64,000 bases of DNA from Axinella damicornis (taxonomy: Eukaryota > Porifera > Demospongiae > Axinellida > Axinellidae), in NCBI GenBank assembly GCA_963931865.1, contig OZ007509.1, positions 18,968,440-19,032,439 on the forward strand. The letters run 5' to 3'. Positions within the stretch are counted from its first letter, which is position 1. Every line of letters starts with the position of its first letter. Below the pieces are notes generated by a model. It made no database searches. It saw nothing but the letters and a program-made list of their open reading frames with translations, and was not told where the DNA came from. Shown one piece after another: positions 1-12,100 of the stretch. Made by a program: the position numbers and the translations under genes.

Positions 1-62
1 TGAAGCACATATGCCGAACCATTCATGAACTACAGTACATAGCTAATTTTAATATCTCAGTG

Positions 63-589
63 CACGGGGCCACAGTTACCAAATTGCCAGACACAATGCC
101 ACTTTAGTTGGTTGGTTGTTTCTCCCCTCAGGCAAAAAAGTACTCGGAGTGGCAATTTGGTACTTGCAGAGATTCTAGCCTTTTTATGCCGTCAAAACCG
201 CTCCCTATCCCCCCTAGGCCCTCTCGCTACCTCCATTTCAGCTCTGCACATGGGCGCTGCACCACAGATGTCCTCTTGGTGGACGTGGGCGCCCACAGCC
301 CACTCGCTGCCTGTACCTTCAAGCGATTCGACCCAGCCAAGTGTTTTCTGACGTGATATACGCTCAGTGATGAGAGATCTGCAGAGCTTCTTGGTAGGAG
401 GACGCGCTTCTTCCACGACCTCGGATCGTCAACGCGCTCGTCACCTTCATTGCACGTGTCCATTACTCGTGCACTTCCGTATATCTTATTACTTGGACCG
501 TATACCTCCGTATACTACACACACGTCATTATGACATCATGGTTGGTTGTTGGTTCTGCGTCGGCAAAAAAGTGAACGGTGGCCCCGTG
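63..589. mobile_element. hAT-like non-autonomous DNA transposon with 8-bp TSD
   Basis: The ends are inverted copies of CACGGGGCCAC (63-73 and 579-589), and similarity continues a few bases inward. The 8-mer TCTCAGTG is repeated exactly at 55-62 and 590-597, as expected for a hAT-type 8-bp target duplication. The ends are not the usual CAG, so the superfamily is inferred from TSD length. Both subterminal regions also carry a direct GGTTGGTTGTT...GGCAAAAAAGT motif (near 109-140 and 541-573). No transposase is visible in the 527-bp interior, so the copy depends on an enzyme encoded elsewhere. Confidence 0.75.
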
Positions 590-597
590 TCTCAGTG

Positions 598-1990
598 AGT
601 TCTTTGCAGTTTGAGCCTCTGTATCAAGGTTTCACACAGTTTGAATGTGTATTCGTTCAGGCTTATTGTGTCACTTTAGACGTAGCTACACTGAAGTGAT
701 TTGTGTGTCTGGCTTAATCACTCAACTCTGAATTGGAAAACTGTTTAAACGTTTGACACTCCCAGCAGTGAATCTAAGTTGATCCAGGAAGCAACTTAGA
801 CAACGTCTGGAAGCAACTTAGACCACCACATGAATTCTAATAAGAGCACTACGCTCGCTAAATAAAAGCACTGGCACGCAACGGCAACATCAAAGCCCCC
901 GACTTATTCATGATGTAAACTAATTTGCATGTAGTTGCATGACAAATGAATTATTGATAATGTGTACTAATAGAGGAATGACAGTCATTGCTAGCTGTGC
1001 ACAGCACAATCCCCTACATTACAGACATCAGAAAACAATTTTGTTCTCAAACACCAGCATACCGTAGTCAGGAGGTCAATGAATTCATTTGGTATTTCCA
1101 ATTGCAGAGTTTCTAGAAGAAGACTTCAGAGCTTAATAAAGAGTAGCTTGGGGTAAGAGTTGAGCTGAACAGTGCGCTCATTAATAACACGCAACTACAT
1201 ACGGTAGTGACGTTAGTGCTCTGGACTAGTTGACATGCAAGAAAAGTAGTTGACAGCATTAGTTAGGAACAAGTCATTAATCATTCCGGCCCTCGAAACC
1301 CTGTTACCGTTAGATAAAAATATTTCGTGTGTAAATTTTTTGTGGAGTTAAATTTTCGTAGTATAACTCATCAACGAAAAATGTTTAACGATCATTGTGT
1401 CAAGAATGGAGACGAACGAACAAGCTGCTGCTATGCCATTGTCACTGACGTACCGACAAAGCGTTCTTCTGGGCTGTATCTCCTGTACGGCCCGCGCTTC
1501 TTCCCTTCCACTTCGGCCCGTTTGTCAATTTGAGCACCTCCCGATTCGCTGAGGCAATACCTCGTGAAGGAACGGAGAGCGACAGAGATCTTTTGGGATC
1601 GGGGAATCCATCTGCGGGCTTGAGGAATCGCAGAACTTGAAGGACTGTGAGCGCAGCACAGGTGAATTCAGTAAGTTTACACGTGGCTGACCATAAAAAA
1701 TTATTCGTTGCTGTTAATATCTGTTGTAAATAAATTTCGTGCGTTAAATTTTCATGGTTGAGGGCAACTACAACAAAAATTTCCCAAAAATTTCCCAATC
1801 TATGGTATTAGCCACCTGCTGTCAAGATATAGGCGCATCTCCAATTATGCTGCAACTAACCTGTCTCCTTGTGGCCATTAGTCTTATTCCCATGCCCCCC
1901 TACAGCAAGAATGCTGACAGTGCATGAGCTGCCTTCACTGTTCAACTCTTGTAATTCTCCCCCCCTCCAGTACTGCACCTTTCCACATAC
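598..1990. other. AT-rich sequence, no gene recognised
   Basis: No convincing exon was found. Around 1310-1390 and 1720-1790 there are two similar AT-rich stretches containing TTCGTG followed by TTAAATTTTC, probably old MITE remnants. A possible small minus-strand exon of the spectrin-like gene lies near 1862-1909 (AG acceptor side at 1910, GTTAGT donor side at 1861), but its 16-codon translation is not recognisable. Confidence 0.4.
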
Positions 1991-2492
1991 CTGCTTCCTG
2001 AATAAAGGTGCAGCAAGGATCTTCAAGATACTGGCCTCTCTCTTCTCAAGTAGTTCTCGAGTTTGTTCATACCTACAGAGAGAAGAGGAACGAGCCGGCA
2101 AGAGGGACAGAAGAAAGAATGGGGTTAAGGAGGGGGGATGGATGGAGGGAGGAGGAGGGACTAAATTCCTCAGACTGTTAACATCAAGGCTCACTTCATC
2201 TCTGTCCTCTGCATTGTTTTCTTGTACGGTTTTCCTGGTAGAGCGCTGGTGAGCTCCTTCAGAGCAGCAATGTTTGACGCTGTCATCCGATTCAGGAATG
2301 AGTTGATGTGGGAGAGGAGGGAGGCTGCCACCTGGGAGGAAGTGATGAAAGGGAGGGAAGAATGATTGGGGAAGGGATGGAGGGAAAGAAGGAGGATTAC
2401 TATCTGGTTACCTAACCTGTTGTGAGGGTTCCTCCTGTGGCTGTGCAGCGAGAAACTCCAGCACATCCTGGTACCACTGCTCAAACTGTGTG

Positions 2493-2569
<77 letters not shown>

Positions 2570-2783
2570 TGTGTGTGTGTGTGTGTGTGTGTTGTGTGTG
2601 TGTGCGTGTGTATGCACACACCTGTCTTTTGTTCATGTGGAACCTGACACAGACGATGAAGAGGTTCCTCTTCTGCTGGCAGGTGGTCATCAGTTCCTGG
2701 TACGTGTCACTCACTCTCTGGATCTTCTCACGAACCAATGAGATTGTCTTGCGTGTTGCATCATGCATGCTCTCCTCATTATC
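1991..2783 (-). CDS. Spectrin-repeat-like protein, internal fragment (4 exons)
   Basis: Four exons join in phase on the minus strand: 2783-2622, 2485-2417, 2331-2228 and 2072-1991, with AG acceptors and GT donors (GTGTGT, GTTAGG, GTACAA, GTATGT). The roughly 139-residue product is all-helical in character, with a tryptophan in FEQWYQDVLEFL placed like the helix-A tryptophan of spectrin repeats, and later heptad-like segments such as YEQTRELLEKREA. The stretch QKRNLFIVCVRFHM resembles spectrin repeats of Trio/Dbl-type Rho GEFs, but the family is not certain. The 5' part would lie toward the scaffold gap (3088-3287) and the 3' part below 1991. It shares strand with the DOCK gene but matches no DOCK segment I know, so it is called as a separate gene. 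No start or stop codon is seen. Confidence 0.55.
2489..2610. repeat. (GT)n microsatellite
   Basis: About 120 bp of almost pure GT. On the minus (sense) strand it is a CA tract lying directly upstream of the acceptor of the exon ending at 2485, so it serves as that intron's 3' region. Confidence 0.95.
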
Positions 2784-2910
2784 CTAAGGGAACAAACACA
2801 AAGGTTAAAGGTCACACATCCCAAGTCTCCTGACTTAGAGGTCAAAAGATCATGTATGGTCAGGCATGTTGTATAGCTAGGATGCAAAGATTGTATGTGT
2901 GCGTCAATCA

Positions 2911-3025
<115 letters not shown>

Positions 3026-3087
3026 TGTGTACATGTGAGTTGAACTTAGGGTGAAGCAGTTCTTGTCCTTCATGTCGAATGTGTGTC

Positions 3088-3287
3088 NNNNNNNNNNNNN
3101 NNNNNNNNNNNNNNNNNNNNNNNNNNNNNNNNNNNNNNNNNNNNNNNNNNNNNNNNNNNNNNNNNNNNNNNNNNNNNNNNNNNNNNNNNNNNNNNNNNNN
3201 NNNNNNNNNNNNNNNNNNNNNNNNNNNNNNNNNNNNNNNNNNNNNNNNNNNNNNNNNNNNNNNNNNNNNNNNNNNNNNNNNNNNNNN
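3088..3287. other. Assembly gap (200 Ns)
   Basis: Exactly 200 N characters, a conventional placeholder size, so the real distance is unknown. The right flank starts inside a 40-bp tandem repeat and the left flank lies near a GT array, which suggests repeat collapse. The missing 3' half of DOCK and the 5' part of the spectrin-like gene may be hidden here, or two unrelated contigs may be joined. Confidence 0.95.
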
Positions 3288-3407
3288 CTCGTTACCCACC
3301 CCTCGTACCGTAATACACTGGACTAGCCTCGTTACCCACCCCTCGTACCGTAATACACTGGACTAGCCTCGTTACCCACCCCTCGTACCGTAATGCACTG
3401 GACTAGC
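3288..3407. repeat. 40-bp tandem repeat, three copies
   Basis: Three near-identical 40-bp units begin at 3288, 3328 and 3368 with CTCGTTACCCACCCCTCGTA. The array starts at the assembly gap, so its real copy number is unknown. The unit end (CTAGCCTCGTT) coincides with the terminus of the adjoining foldback element. Confidence 0.85.
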
Positions 3408-3554
3408 CTCGTTCACAGGCCTACCCCGTTTTTCTGTTCTTCAGTTTCCGTTGACAATAATACACGGATGCGGAAGGGCTTCCGCATCCGTGTATTATTG
3501 TCAACGGAAACCGAAGAACAGAAAAAACGGGGGTAGGCCTGGGAACGAGGCTAG
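3403..3554. mobile_element. Foldback element, near-perfect 152-bp hairpin
   Basis: The two halves are almost exact reverse complements, from CTAGCCTCGTTC at 3403 to GAACGAGGCTAG ending at 3554, with the centre near 3478 (GCGGAAGGGCTTCCGC). It is one of many copies in the window ending in TAGCCTCGTTCCCAGGC. Half-copies of the same arm occur inside the large duplicated unit near 17870 and 43262. Confidence 0.85.
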
Positions 3555-3825
3555 CACTGGACATGGTACATTAACTAGTATGACATTGAATGGAATTGAC
3601 CTAATACGGTCGGCAGTATCTCCCATTAGCTGGCTAATGGTACACCCACACATCCTAAGTACCATCTACTTATGTAAAAGCCTCATGCCTATGCTGGCTT
3701 CATCCCTCAGATTTTGTCTCATAGCTCGGGAGGGAAAAATCGGAAAGACAGCTTGGATACATGATACGATGCAAAACCTGGAGAGAAGCCTGGGTACAAG
3801 GCTAGGTCACTGATACTTGACTCAC

Positions 3826-5306
3826 ATTTCATGTCTGCCTGAACTCGAAGTACCTCCACGCTCAGCGACCCAGGAATGATGTGCAACTTCTGTTTATGGA
3901 TACTGAAGAGGAACAGAATACAAGCATGGTTCAACTCTAATCTGACTCCGGTTGATGCCTCTGCCACTTACTTTCTGAACTCTGCCAATATTTTGAGAAG
4001 CTCCTCGTCACTCAGCCTCTCCCTCTCCTGCTTATAGAGCGAGGTGAACTCCGCAGTGGGGTCAAGCTCATCCATGGAGTTAAAGAGGGGTCTGGAAGGG
4101 GGAGGGAGGGAGGGAGGGAGGGAGGGAGGGAGGGAGGGAGGGAGGGAGGGAGGGAGGGAGGGAGGGAGGGAGGGAGGGAGGGAGGGAGGGAGGGGGGAGG
4201 GAGGGCGGGAGGGAGGGAGGGAGGGAGGGAGGGAGGGAGGGAGGGAGGGAGGGAGGGAGGGGAGGGGGGAGGGAGGGCGGGAGGGAGGGAGGGAGGGGGG
4301 AGGGAGGGGGGAGGGAGGGAGGGGGGAGGGAAGGTGGGGGGAGGGAGGGAGGGAAGGGAGGTGGGGGGTAGAGATTATGTGGGGATTGGACAGACAAGAA
4401 AGCCTGGCCATACATACACAACAAAAATAACTGACTAGGAATGGAATGTTGCTATGCAACCAACCAGACTGTACGTACCTTACAGCCCACGCAAAGGGCA
4501 TCCTGTACTGCCCGAGTCGGGAGCACACTGCACCCATCTGCTGAGCCAACTTCTGCGCAGCCTGCAATGGAACGGATGTGTGAAATATGGATATATGATG
4601 CAAGCTGACACCATGACCATGGCACATAACACAGCCCCCTTCCCTTCCCCACCTCCTTACTTACTCCCCCCCACCACCCCCCCCCCCCCCCCACCCCCTC
4701 CTCCCCCCACCCTCTTACCTTTTGTAATTCCCCCCCCCTCCCCCACCCCCATTCCCCCCTCCTCTGTCCTCTTCTCCCTCCCCCAACCTTTGTATTCTCC
4801 CCTGTCTTCATGTAGGGCTCAGCACATGCTGTGATGCCCGCCTGGAGGATCTTCTCCACCCTGGCAACCAGGTAGACCTCGGGTGTCGGAAAGTCACTGA
4901 AAACACGCCCTGGGTGGGAGGTGGATAGAAGGAAAGTGTTGGTCGTGCCTACGAGCTTCATTCCGTGACCGACTTCCTCGACACAATCCATGCCATAACC
5001 TGGGACTAGACATTTAAGAAAATGGCTGAAAATAGCTCATGAGCTCACATTCGTTGCTTTGGTAGCCTTGTCACTGAGGGGGTGTGGGTCCCTTCTCTGA
5101 GGAGCCCAGGGAAGGAGGGACCATCTGTCGCATGGCGGTGGGAGTTGAGGTCCACGTGGAAGTCCTCCGAAATCTTCAGACCTTTGTGAGCGTCAAAGAG
5201 GGCAAGAGTCAGAAGAAGGGCTCGATCTGGGGAAGGGAAAATGTCCTGCATCACGTTCAGAGATTCTCATCAGGCATCAGGTACACTTAGTCAATAGTCT
5301 ATCTAC

Positions 5307-5337
<31 letters not shown>

Positions 5338-8300
5338 CCTATGTAGCTACCTAATGGCATACTATCAAGGGACCTATCTCACATGCATTTCTCCTTTATC
5401 TACCTACCTTGTATGTATATTACATGTAGAAAATACTATCCAGTATATGTGCACGTATCTTCATTGTAGCTACACGTGTCTATATTCTGATTCTCAAGCC
5501 CAGGCAATGCATCCTGTGTTTATATACATGTAGGTGGGCGTAATGTGTATGACTGCATTTTCTATCATCAATTTATCTAACCATCTATTCACCATGACTC
5601 CAAAGGCAGACAGCTGCGTATTACTTACGTGGCTCGTCTGTCCATTCTTCTGAGTGGTCAGCTTCAGTTTTAGGTCATGGCACTTCACAAGAAACCGGAA
5701 ACCGAACTTCTCCTCCGGAATGGGGGCATGGGGTTTGCGGTCATCCAGAGTGGAGGATCCTTGCTGTAGAGAGGGAGGAGGAAGGGAGGGAGGGAGGTAG
5801 GGAGGGAGGGAGGGAGGGAGGGAGGGGAGGGAGGGAGGGAGGGAGGGAGGAGGGAGGGGGGAGGGAGGGAGGGAGGGAGGAGGATGAAGGAGGAAGGGAG
5901 GGAGGGAGGGAGGGACGGGGGAGGGAGGGAGGGAGGAGTAGTAACTGTTCTGCAAAGTGTAAAGCTGTACAAACTGTGAGCAGACGACATACAATGAGCT
6001 CTGGGTAGACGTGGAAAAGAGGGTGTCTGTCTCTTTCCCTGTTGAGGGCATTTGTTGCATCTGTAGTGGGGGTGTACTGTGAGTGTGTGTGTCAGAAGGA
6101 GGGAGGGAGGGAGGGAGGGAGGGAGGGAGGGAGGGAGGGAGGGAGGGAGTGTGTGTGTCAGAAGGGAGGGAGTGTGTGTGTCAGAAGGGAGGGAGTGTGT
6201 GTGTCAGAAGGGAGTAGACAGTAATGATGAAATCTGTGATGTACATGTATGTGTTCAGGCATGTATGTGGTATGTGCGCACGTGTGTGACTGCGTGTGTG
6301 GTGTGCGTTGGTGTGTGTGGTGTGCGTGGTGTGTGTGGTGTGTGTAGTGCGTGTGTGCAAGTGGCCAAGTGCGGTGAGTGAGTGAGTGCATGTGTGTGTG
6401 TGAATGTGTGAAAGACAGGGAAACAAATCCTACTCTCTACCTCCAGCATTTCTGGTCTGATGTCCACCTTTGCGTGCTTGAGAGTTTCCTGTTGGTAGTA
6501 TGAGCTCAGAGGGGTGGCTGTTGGGGAGGAGGTGGGGAGAGGGAAGAGGGGGGAGAGGGGAGGAGAGTGAGATGGGAGATGAGGGGGGGAGGAGGTCCGG
6601 TGAGAGGAGGGGAGGAGGAGATCCAGTGAGGGGGGGGGGGGGGGGGGGGAGATCCAGAGGAGGGTGGCAGGGGAGGAGGGAAGGGGGGAGGAGGTTATGA
6701 AGGGAGGAACAGAGGAGTAGAGGGGAAGGAGGAAGAGATTCTGATCTCTAAGGCTCCACTATCATTCACCCATAAATGCTCACCAACTGACCCACTCTAC
6801 CCAGCTCCTCCACCTCCAGCCCTATGGCTCTCATCCCTACCTACCCAACCACACCCTCACCCCCTCCCACCCTCCCATCCTCCCACCCTCACCCACTCAC
6901 CCTCTCTACCCAGCTCCTCCACCTCCAGACTGATGGCTCGGTTCAGCACAGTGATCCAGTCCTCCATCTCCGCATCACTGTCGGCCGCCAGTGGGTAGAA
7001 GTACTTCTCCTCTTCAGTGATCACATCAAACCCATACTGCTTGTGACGGGAGTTCTGCGGGATCAAGTGTGTGTGTGTGAGTGTGTGATTGTGTATGTGC
7101 ATGCATGTGTGTAATTTGTGTGGATGTATGTGTGTATTGTGAGTGGTGTGATGTGTATGTGTGTGTTGTGTGATGTGTATGTGTGTGTTGTGTGATGTGT
7201 ATGTGTGTGTGCACGTGAGTGTGCTCAAGCTGTCACAGCATTTCAAACAGGGCATTCGAATTGCATTATAGTGGGGTGAATGGGAAATCATGTGCATCTG
7301 TATCGTTAAGACATGGAATGGAATTGGATCATTATTATAACCTGGAATTCTACTCCACAACTGGGCACGTTTGTGCACGCCTGCCAGTCCTTGCATGCAC
7401 ACAGTTCAAACAAAATGGAGCTGGAGACGTCAAAATTCATTTCTGTTGTTGCATGGTGTAAATGACATTGTGTTGTGTGCTGATCAGGAACTTTTTCTCT
7501 CATGGAATTGTGTGGAAGTGGATGGGTAAATTAATTTACTGGAATTTGTTTAGACTTCTGCATTTAAATTTGAGTGGCGAGGAATTGGATTGGAATGTGA
7601 CCTGGAAGTGACATGAATTGAATTGATACATCAGCATTATATATTTCTAGAGCTTCAATTCCAATGCCCTGCATTCAACACATCCGCACTTGGTCACAAT
7701 TGGTCCTACATTTGCTGCTGGTACAACCATCCATACTGGATGTACCGCCTGCAGTCACTGCACAAACCAACCTGTTTGATCTCTGTGATTGCATCGAGGG
7801 CAATCTTCCCCTTCACATTGGAGCTCTTCTCATCCTGGGGGAGACGGTTGGGAAGTGAACGGTGAAATGAGTAAGGGAGGGAGGAAGGGATGGGGGGAGG
7901 GGGAGGGGGGAGGGGGGAGGGGGAGAGGGAGGGAGGGATGGAAGGGAGGAAGGAAGGAAAGGAGGGAGGGAGGGAGGGAGGGAGGGAGGGAGGGAGGGAG
8001 GGAGGGAGGGAGGGAGGGAGGGAGGGAGGGAGGGAGGGAGGGAGGGAGGGGGGAGGGAGGGAGGGAGGGAGGGAGGGAGGGAGGGAGGGAAGGAAAGGAG
8101 GGAGGGAGGGAGGGAGGGAGGGAGGGAGGGAGGGAGGGAGGGAGGGAGGGAGGGAGGGAGGGAGGGAGGGAAGGAAAGGAGGGAGGGAGGGAGGGAGGGA
8201 GGGAGGGAGGGAACAGGTACAAAGATAGAACATTACAAGTTCACTGAAGTCATTCTTGTCATGACATCACACAGAACAAGAACCTAGTCGTTCCAAGTTT

Positions 8301-8428
8301 GTTCCTCAACCAGTCTCAGAATGAGGCTGGTGTGTATTAGTGTAGGGGTACCTTGTAGAAGGTGAGGGTGTATCCCCCATCATTTGGCCCTCCAGCCAAG
8401 ATAACCCAGCGCTTCCGATAGTTCTGTG

Positions 8429-8485
<57 letters not shown>

Positions 8486-9077
8486 ATTTGTGTATGTGCA
8501 GGTTGCATGCAATAATTACCTTCAAGTACAACGTATTTACTACACAGTCCTACAGTAATCCCACACTGATGGGAGGGATTGACTGCATATAATATGTTTG
8601 TATTTTGTCACATGACGACACTATTGGGAGGTGTGTGTGTGTGCATGGTGTTGTCGGTACACGTCCCAAACGCACACCAGTAATAAAGCTTGACGACTAG
8701 AGGGGCCCAAGCTTCAGCGTGCAATATGTTGAAACTGAAGGTGTTGTGGCGACATTGTCAAGCGCAACAACAAAGTTCACGTCTGACTGGAAATACAGCT
8801 CAAAACAGTTCACAGTTTTTTTGAAGTGCTCAAAACAATGGCATTTATTCCACAATGGTTACCACGTGTACCGAGTACAGTTTGTAGTGAGCTCCAATGC
8901 AGTCAAGCTGTACACAGAATAAAGGGCTACCGAGTACAGTTTGTAGTGAGCTCCAATGCAGTCAAGCTGTACACAGAATAAAGGGCTCTCCCGCAGCCAT
9001 TGCCACCTTCCTGACCGGCACATGCACATGCATCAGTTATACACAATATGCCACCAACACACACACCGCACGCACGC

Positions 9078-9135
<58 letters not shown>

Positions 9136-12100
9136 CATGTAATGGGTAAATGGGTAATGAGCATTCTAATTTTAAAAACAATCTCACAAAAGATGCCCTG
9201 TAGATGAATGTACCTTGATGGACACAGAGCCACTATCCGTGGGAAACGGTCCCTTGTAGAGGTAACCCTTCTTTGAGAGCGGAGGACCGCTGTCTACGCA
9301 GTCCGTCTGAGGGGGTAATGAGATTCATTGGCTGTCACCTTTGTCCTACCTCACAGCTCCAACTGAATTGGACTTACCGAGGAGATGGAGGCTAGTCTCT
9401 CTTCCTCCATTATGTCCAACTCAAAGGACTCCAGAGGAAGTTTCTGGTGATATTCAGGGCTGGGAGGGGGGAGGGAGTGAGGGAGGGGGGAGGGAGGGAG
9501 GGGGGAGGGAGGGAGGGAGGGAGGGAGGGAGGGAGGGAGGGAGGGAGGGAGGGAGGGAGGGAGGGAGGGAGGGAGGGAGGGAGGGGGGAGGGAGGGAGGG
9601 AGGGAGGGAGGGAGGAAGGAAGGAAGGAAGGAAGGAAGGAAGGAAGGAAGGAAGGGAGGGAGGAAGGGAGGGAGGAAGGGAGGAAGGGAGGGAGGGAGGG
9701 AGGAAGGGAGGGAGGGAGGGAGGGAGGGAGGGAGGGGGGAGGGAGGGAGGGAGGGAGGGAGGGAGGGAGGGAGGAAGGAAGGAAGGAAGGAAGGAAGGAA
9801 GGAAGGAAGGAAGGAAGGGAGGGAGGAAGGGAGGGAGGGAGGGGGGAGGAAGGGAGGGAGGGAGGGGGGAGGGAGGGAGGGAGGGAGGAAGGGAGGGAGG
9901 GAGGGAGGGAGGGAGGGAGGAAGGAAGGAAGGAAGGAAGGAAGGAAGGAAGGAAGGAAGGAAGGGAGGGAGGAAGGGAGGGAGGGAGGGGGGAGGAAGGG
10001 AGGGAGGGAGGGGGGAGGGAGGGAGGGAGGGAGGAAGGGAGGGAGGGAGGGAGGGAGGGAGGGAGGGAGGGAGGGAGGGAGGGAGGGAGGAAGGGAGGGA
10101 GGGAGGGAGGAAGGGAGGGAGGGAGGGAGGGAGGGAGGGAGGGAGGGGGGAGGGAGGGAGGGAGGGAGGGAGGGAGGGAGGGAGGAAGGAAGGAAGGAAG
10201 GAAGGAAGGGAGGAAGGAAGGGAGGGAGGAAGGGAGGGAGGAAGGAAGGAAGGGAGGGAGGAAGGGAGGGAGGAAGGGAGGAAGGGAGGGAGGAAGGGAG
10301 GTACAGAGGTAGCATATGTATAGTTACCACGGTAAAGCCCAAAAGCAACTTTGCAACCCCCCAAGAACTGTGTTACAGACTCACTTCATGACGTCAGTGA
10401 AGTTGGAGGAGAAGCGGGAGAAGTTGTAGGTGACTCTGTGCCACTGGGACAGAAAGAACTTCAGACACTGGGGGGGGGGGGGGAAGCAAGGACAAGATGG
10501 GGAGAGGTGGAGAACGGAGAAGACAGTGAAGGGAAAGGGAGGAACAAAAGGATGACTTCCGGCAGTTCAACTAGTATGTAATTGAGCTGTACCCCCACAC
10601 AGAGATGTTTTCAAACCTAAACGTGGAGATGTCTCCATGTGTGTTGCTACAAAATTGGGGCTCCTTTTGTGGCCCAGAAATGGCCATCCAAAAACAGGAT
10701 TGCCTGTTACATGTACCTTGTTGCCAACTTGTCAGCAACACTCATGAATATCATTAGTGACAAGATCGCGTAAAATTCTTGGAGTCATATTCCGTAAATT
10801 TTATCCGTGGTGTGACACGAGTACTCTGTTAAAACTATATACAGCCTATGTCAAACCTCATCTCCAATATTGCTCCTTTGTGTGGGACCCTCCACTACTA
10901 AAGGATCAACAGGCTTTGGAAAAAGTTCAGAAGTTTGCGTTAAGGATGTGCTACAAGCGCTGGAGTGCGACATATCCAGAACTGCTTGGAATAAGCAAAC
11001 TCCCAACTCTGAGTGTTGAACGCTTATATAGCAAGTTATGCCATCTTTACAAAATAAAGAACCATCTTACCGCCTTCCCCAACATCCTCGAAGATATGCC
11101 AGCTCCCCCCATGCATTTACGAAACCGCCACAATCAATCTTTGTTTGTACCATACGCCAGAACTAACTACTTTCTACATTCATTTATACCCAGTGCATGT
11201 CGGACTTGGAATTCACTCCCTTCATTCATAGTTCAGTCTGCAACACTACAGTCTTTTAAAAGGCATATACAGCAGTTTTTATACTCCACACCCACTTAGC
11301 TAACATTTGCACTGTTACTGCAGTTACCTATTTTTCCTTATTGTTTTTATATAGCTAGCTATGGAATGTAACCTCCAACGTATTAGCTTAATAGCTATTT
11401 GGTTTCTTCCTGTACCATGTACAAACTTCATAAACAAAAAAAAAAAACAAAAAAAATCTAAATCACTCCCTCATTAACTTGGGTAGATAAACCACTCCCT
11501 CGTTAACTTGGGTAGATAAACCACAGGTGGTCTAGTATACACAGGAACATCCTCAATGTGTGCAGAACAATTTTAATGAAATTCATAAGCAGTCCTTAGG
11601 GAGAGGTTGCTCTTTACCTCCCTGCCCCAGACTTTCCTCTACTGTAGAGCTTCCGATAGCTGCTAGATGTACATGGACATGATGTACCCATTAGCCAGAT
11701 GTTTGCATACCTGTGTGTGAACATTTTCTGGGTATGTCGTTTGTTTGTGCGTGTACATCCCCTGGTATGCCATACAGTGAACCAATGGATCGTTGAGCGC
11801 AGTGACCTAGCTAGCTGAAGCTTAGAACTGCACATAGTTGCATGCGTGCTTGCATGTGTGTACATTCCCTGGTATGTCATACTGTGAACCAATGGATGGC
11901 TGAGCGCAGTGACCTGAAGTTGCATGCGTGCTTGCATGTGTGTACATTCCCTGGTATGTCATACAGTGAACCAATGGATGGCTGAGCGGTGATGTGAAGC
12001 TTGGAACCGTTTCAAGTGGATAATTTATGGTATGCAGCCTCAAGCAGATTCTTGGCAGGAAGTTTTGCAATAATGCAATCACACATCCTCGCCTCCTCTC

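Noticed and set aside
3083..3326. Open frames spanning the N run
   Set aside because: They are made of unknown residues across an assembly gap and mean nothing.
5055..5226. Treating the DOCK exon 12 shift as programmed frameshifting
   Set aside because: Nothing in the context resembles a known slippery site with structure; a lost base in the assembly is simpler.
9351..10364. Very long open frames of PPSLPPS or GREGGRE repeats
   Set aside because: They are translations of GGGA/GGAA arrays, open only because the repeat lacks stop codons; real DOCK exons sit at their edges.
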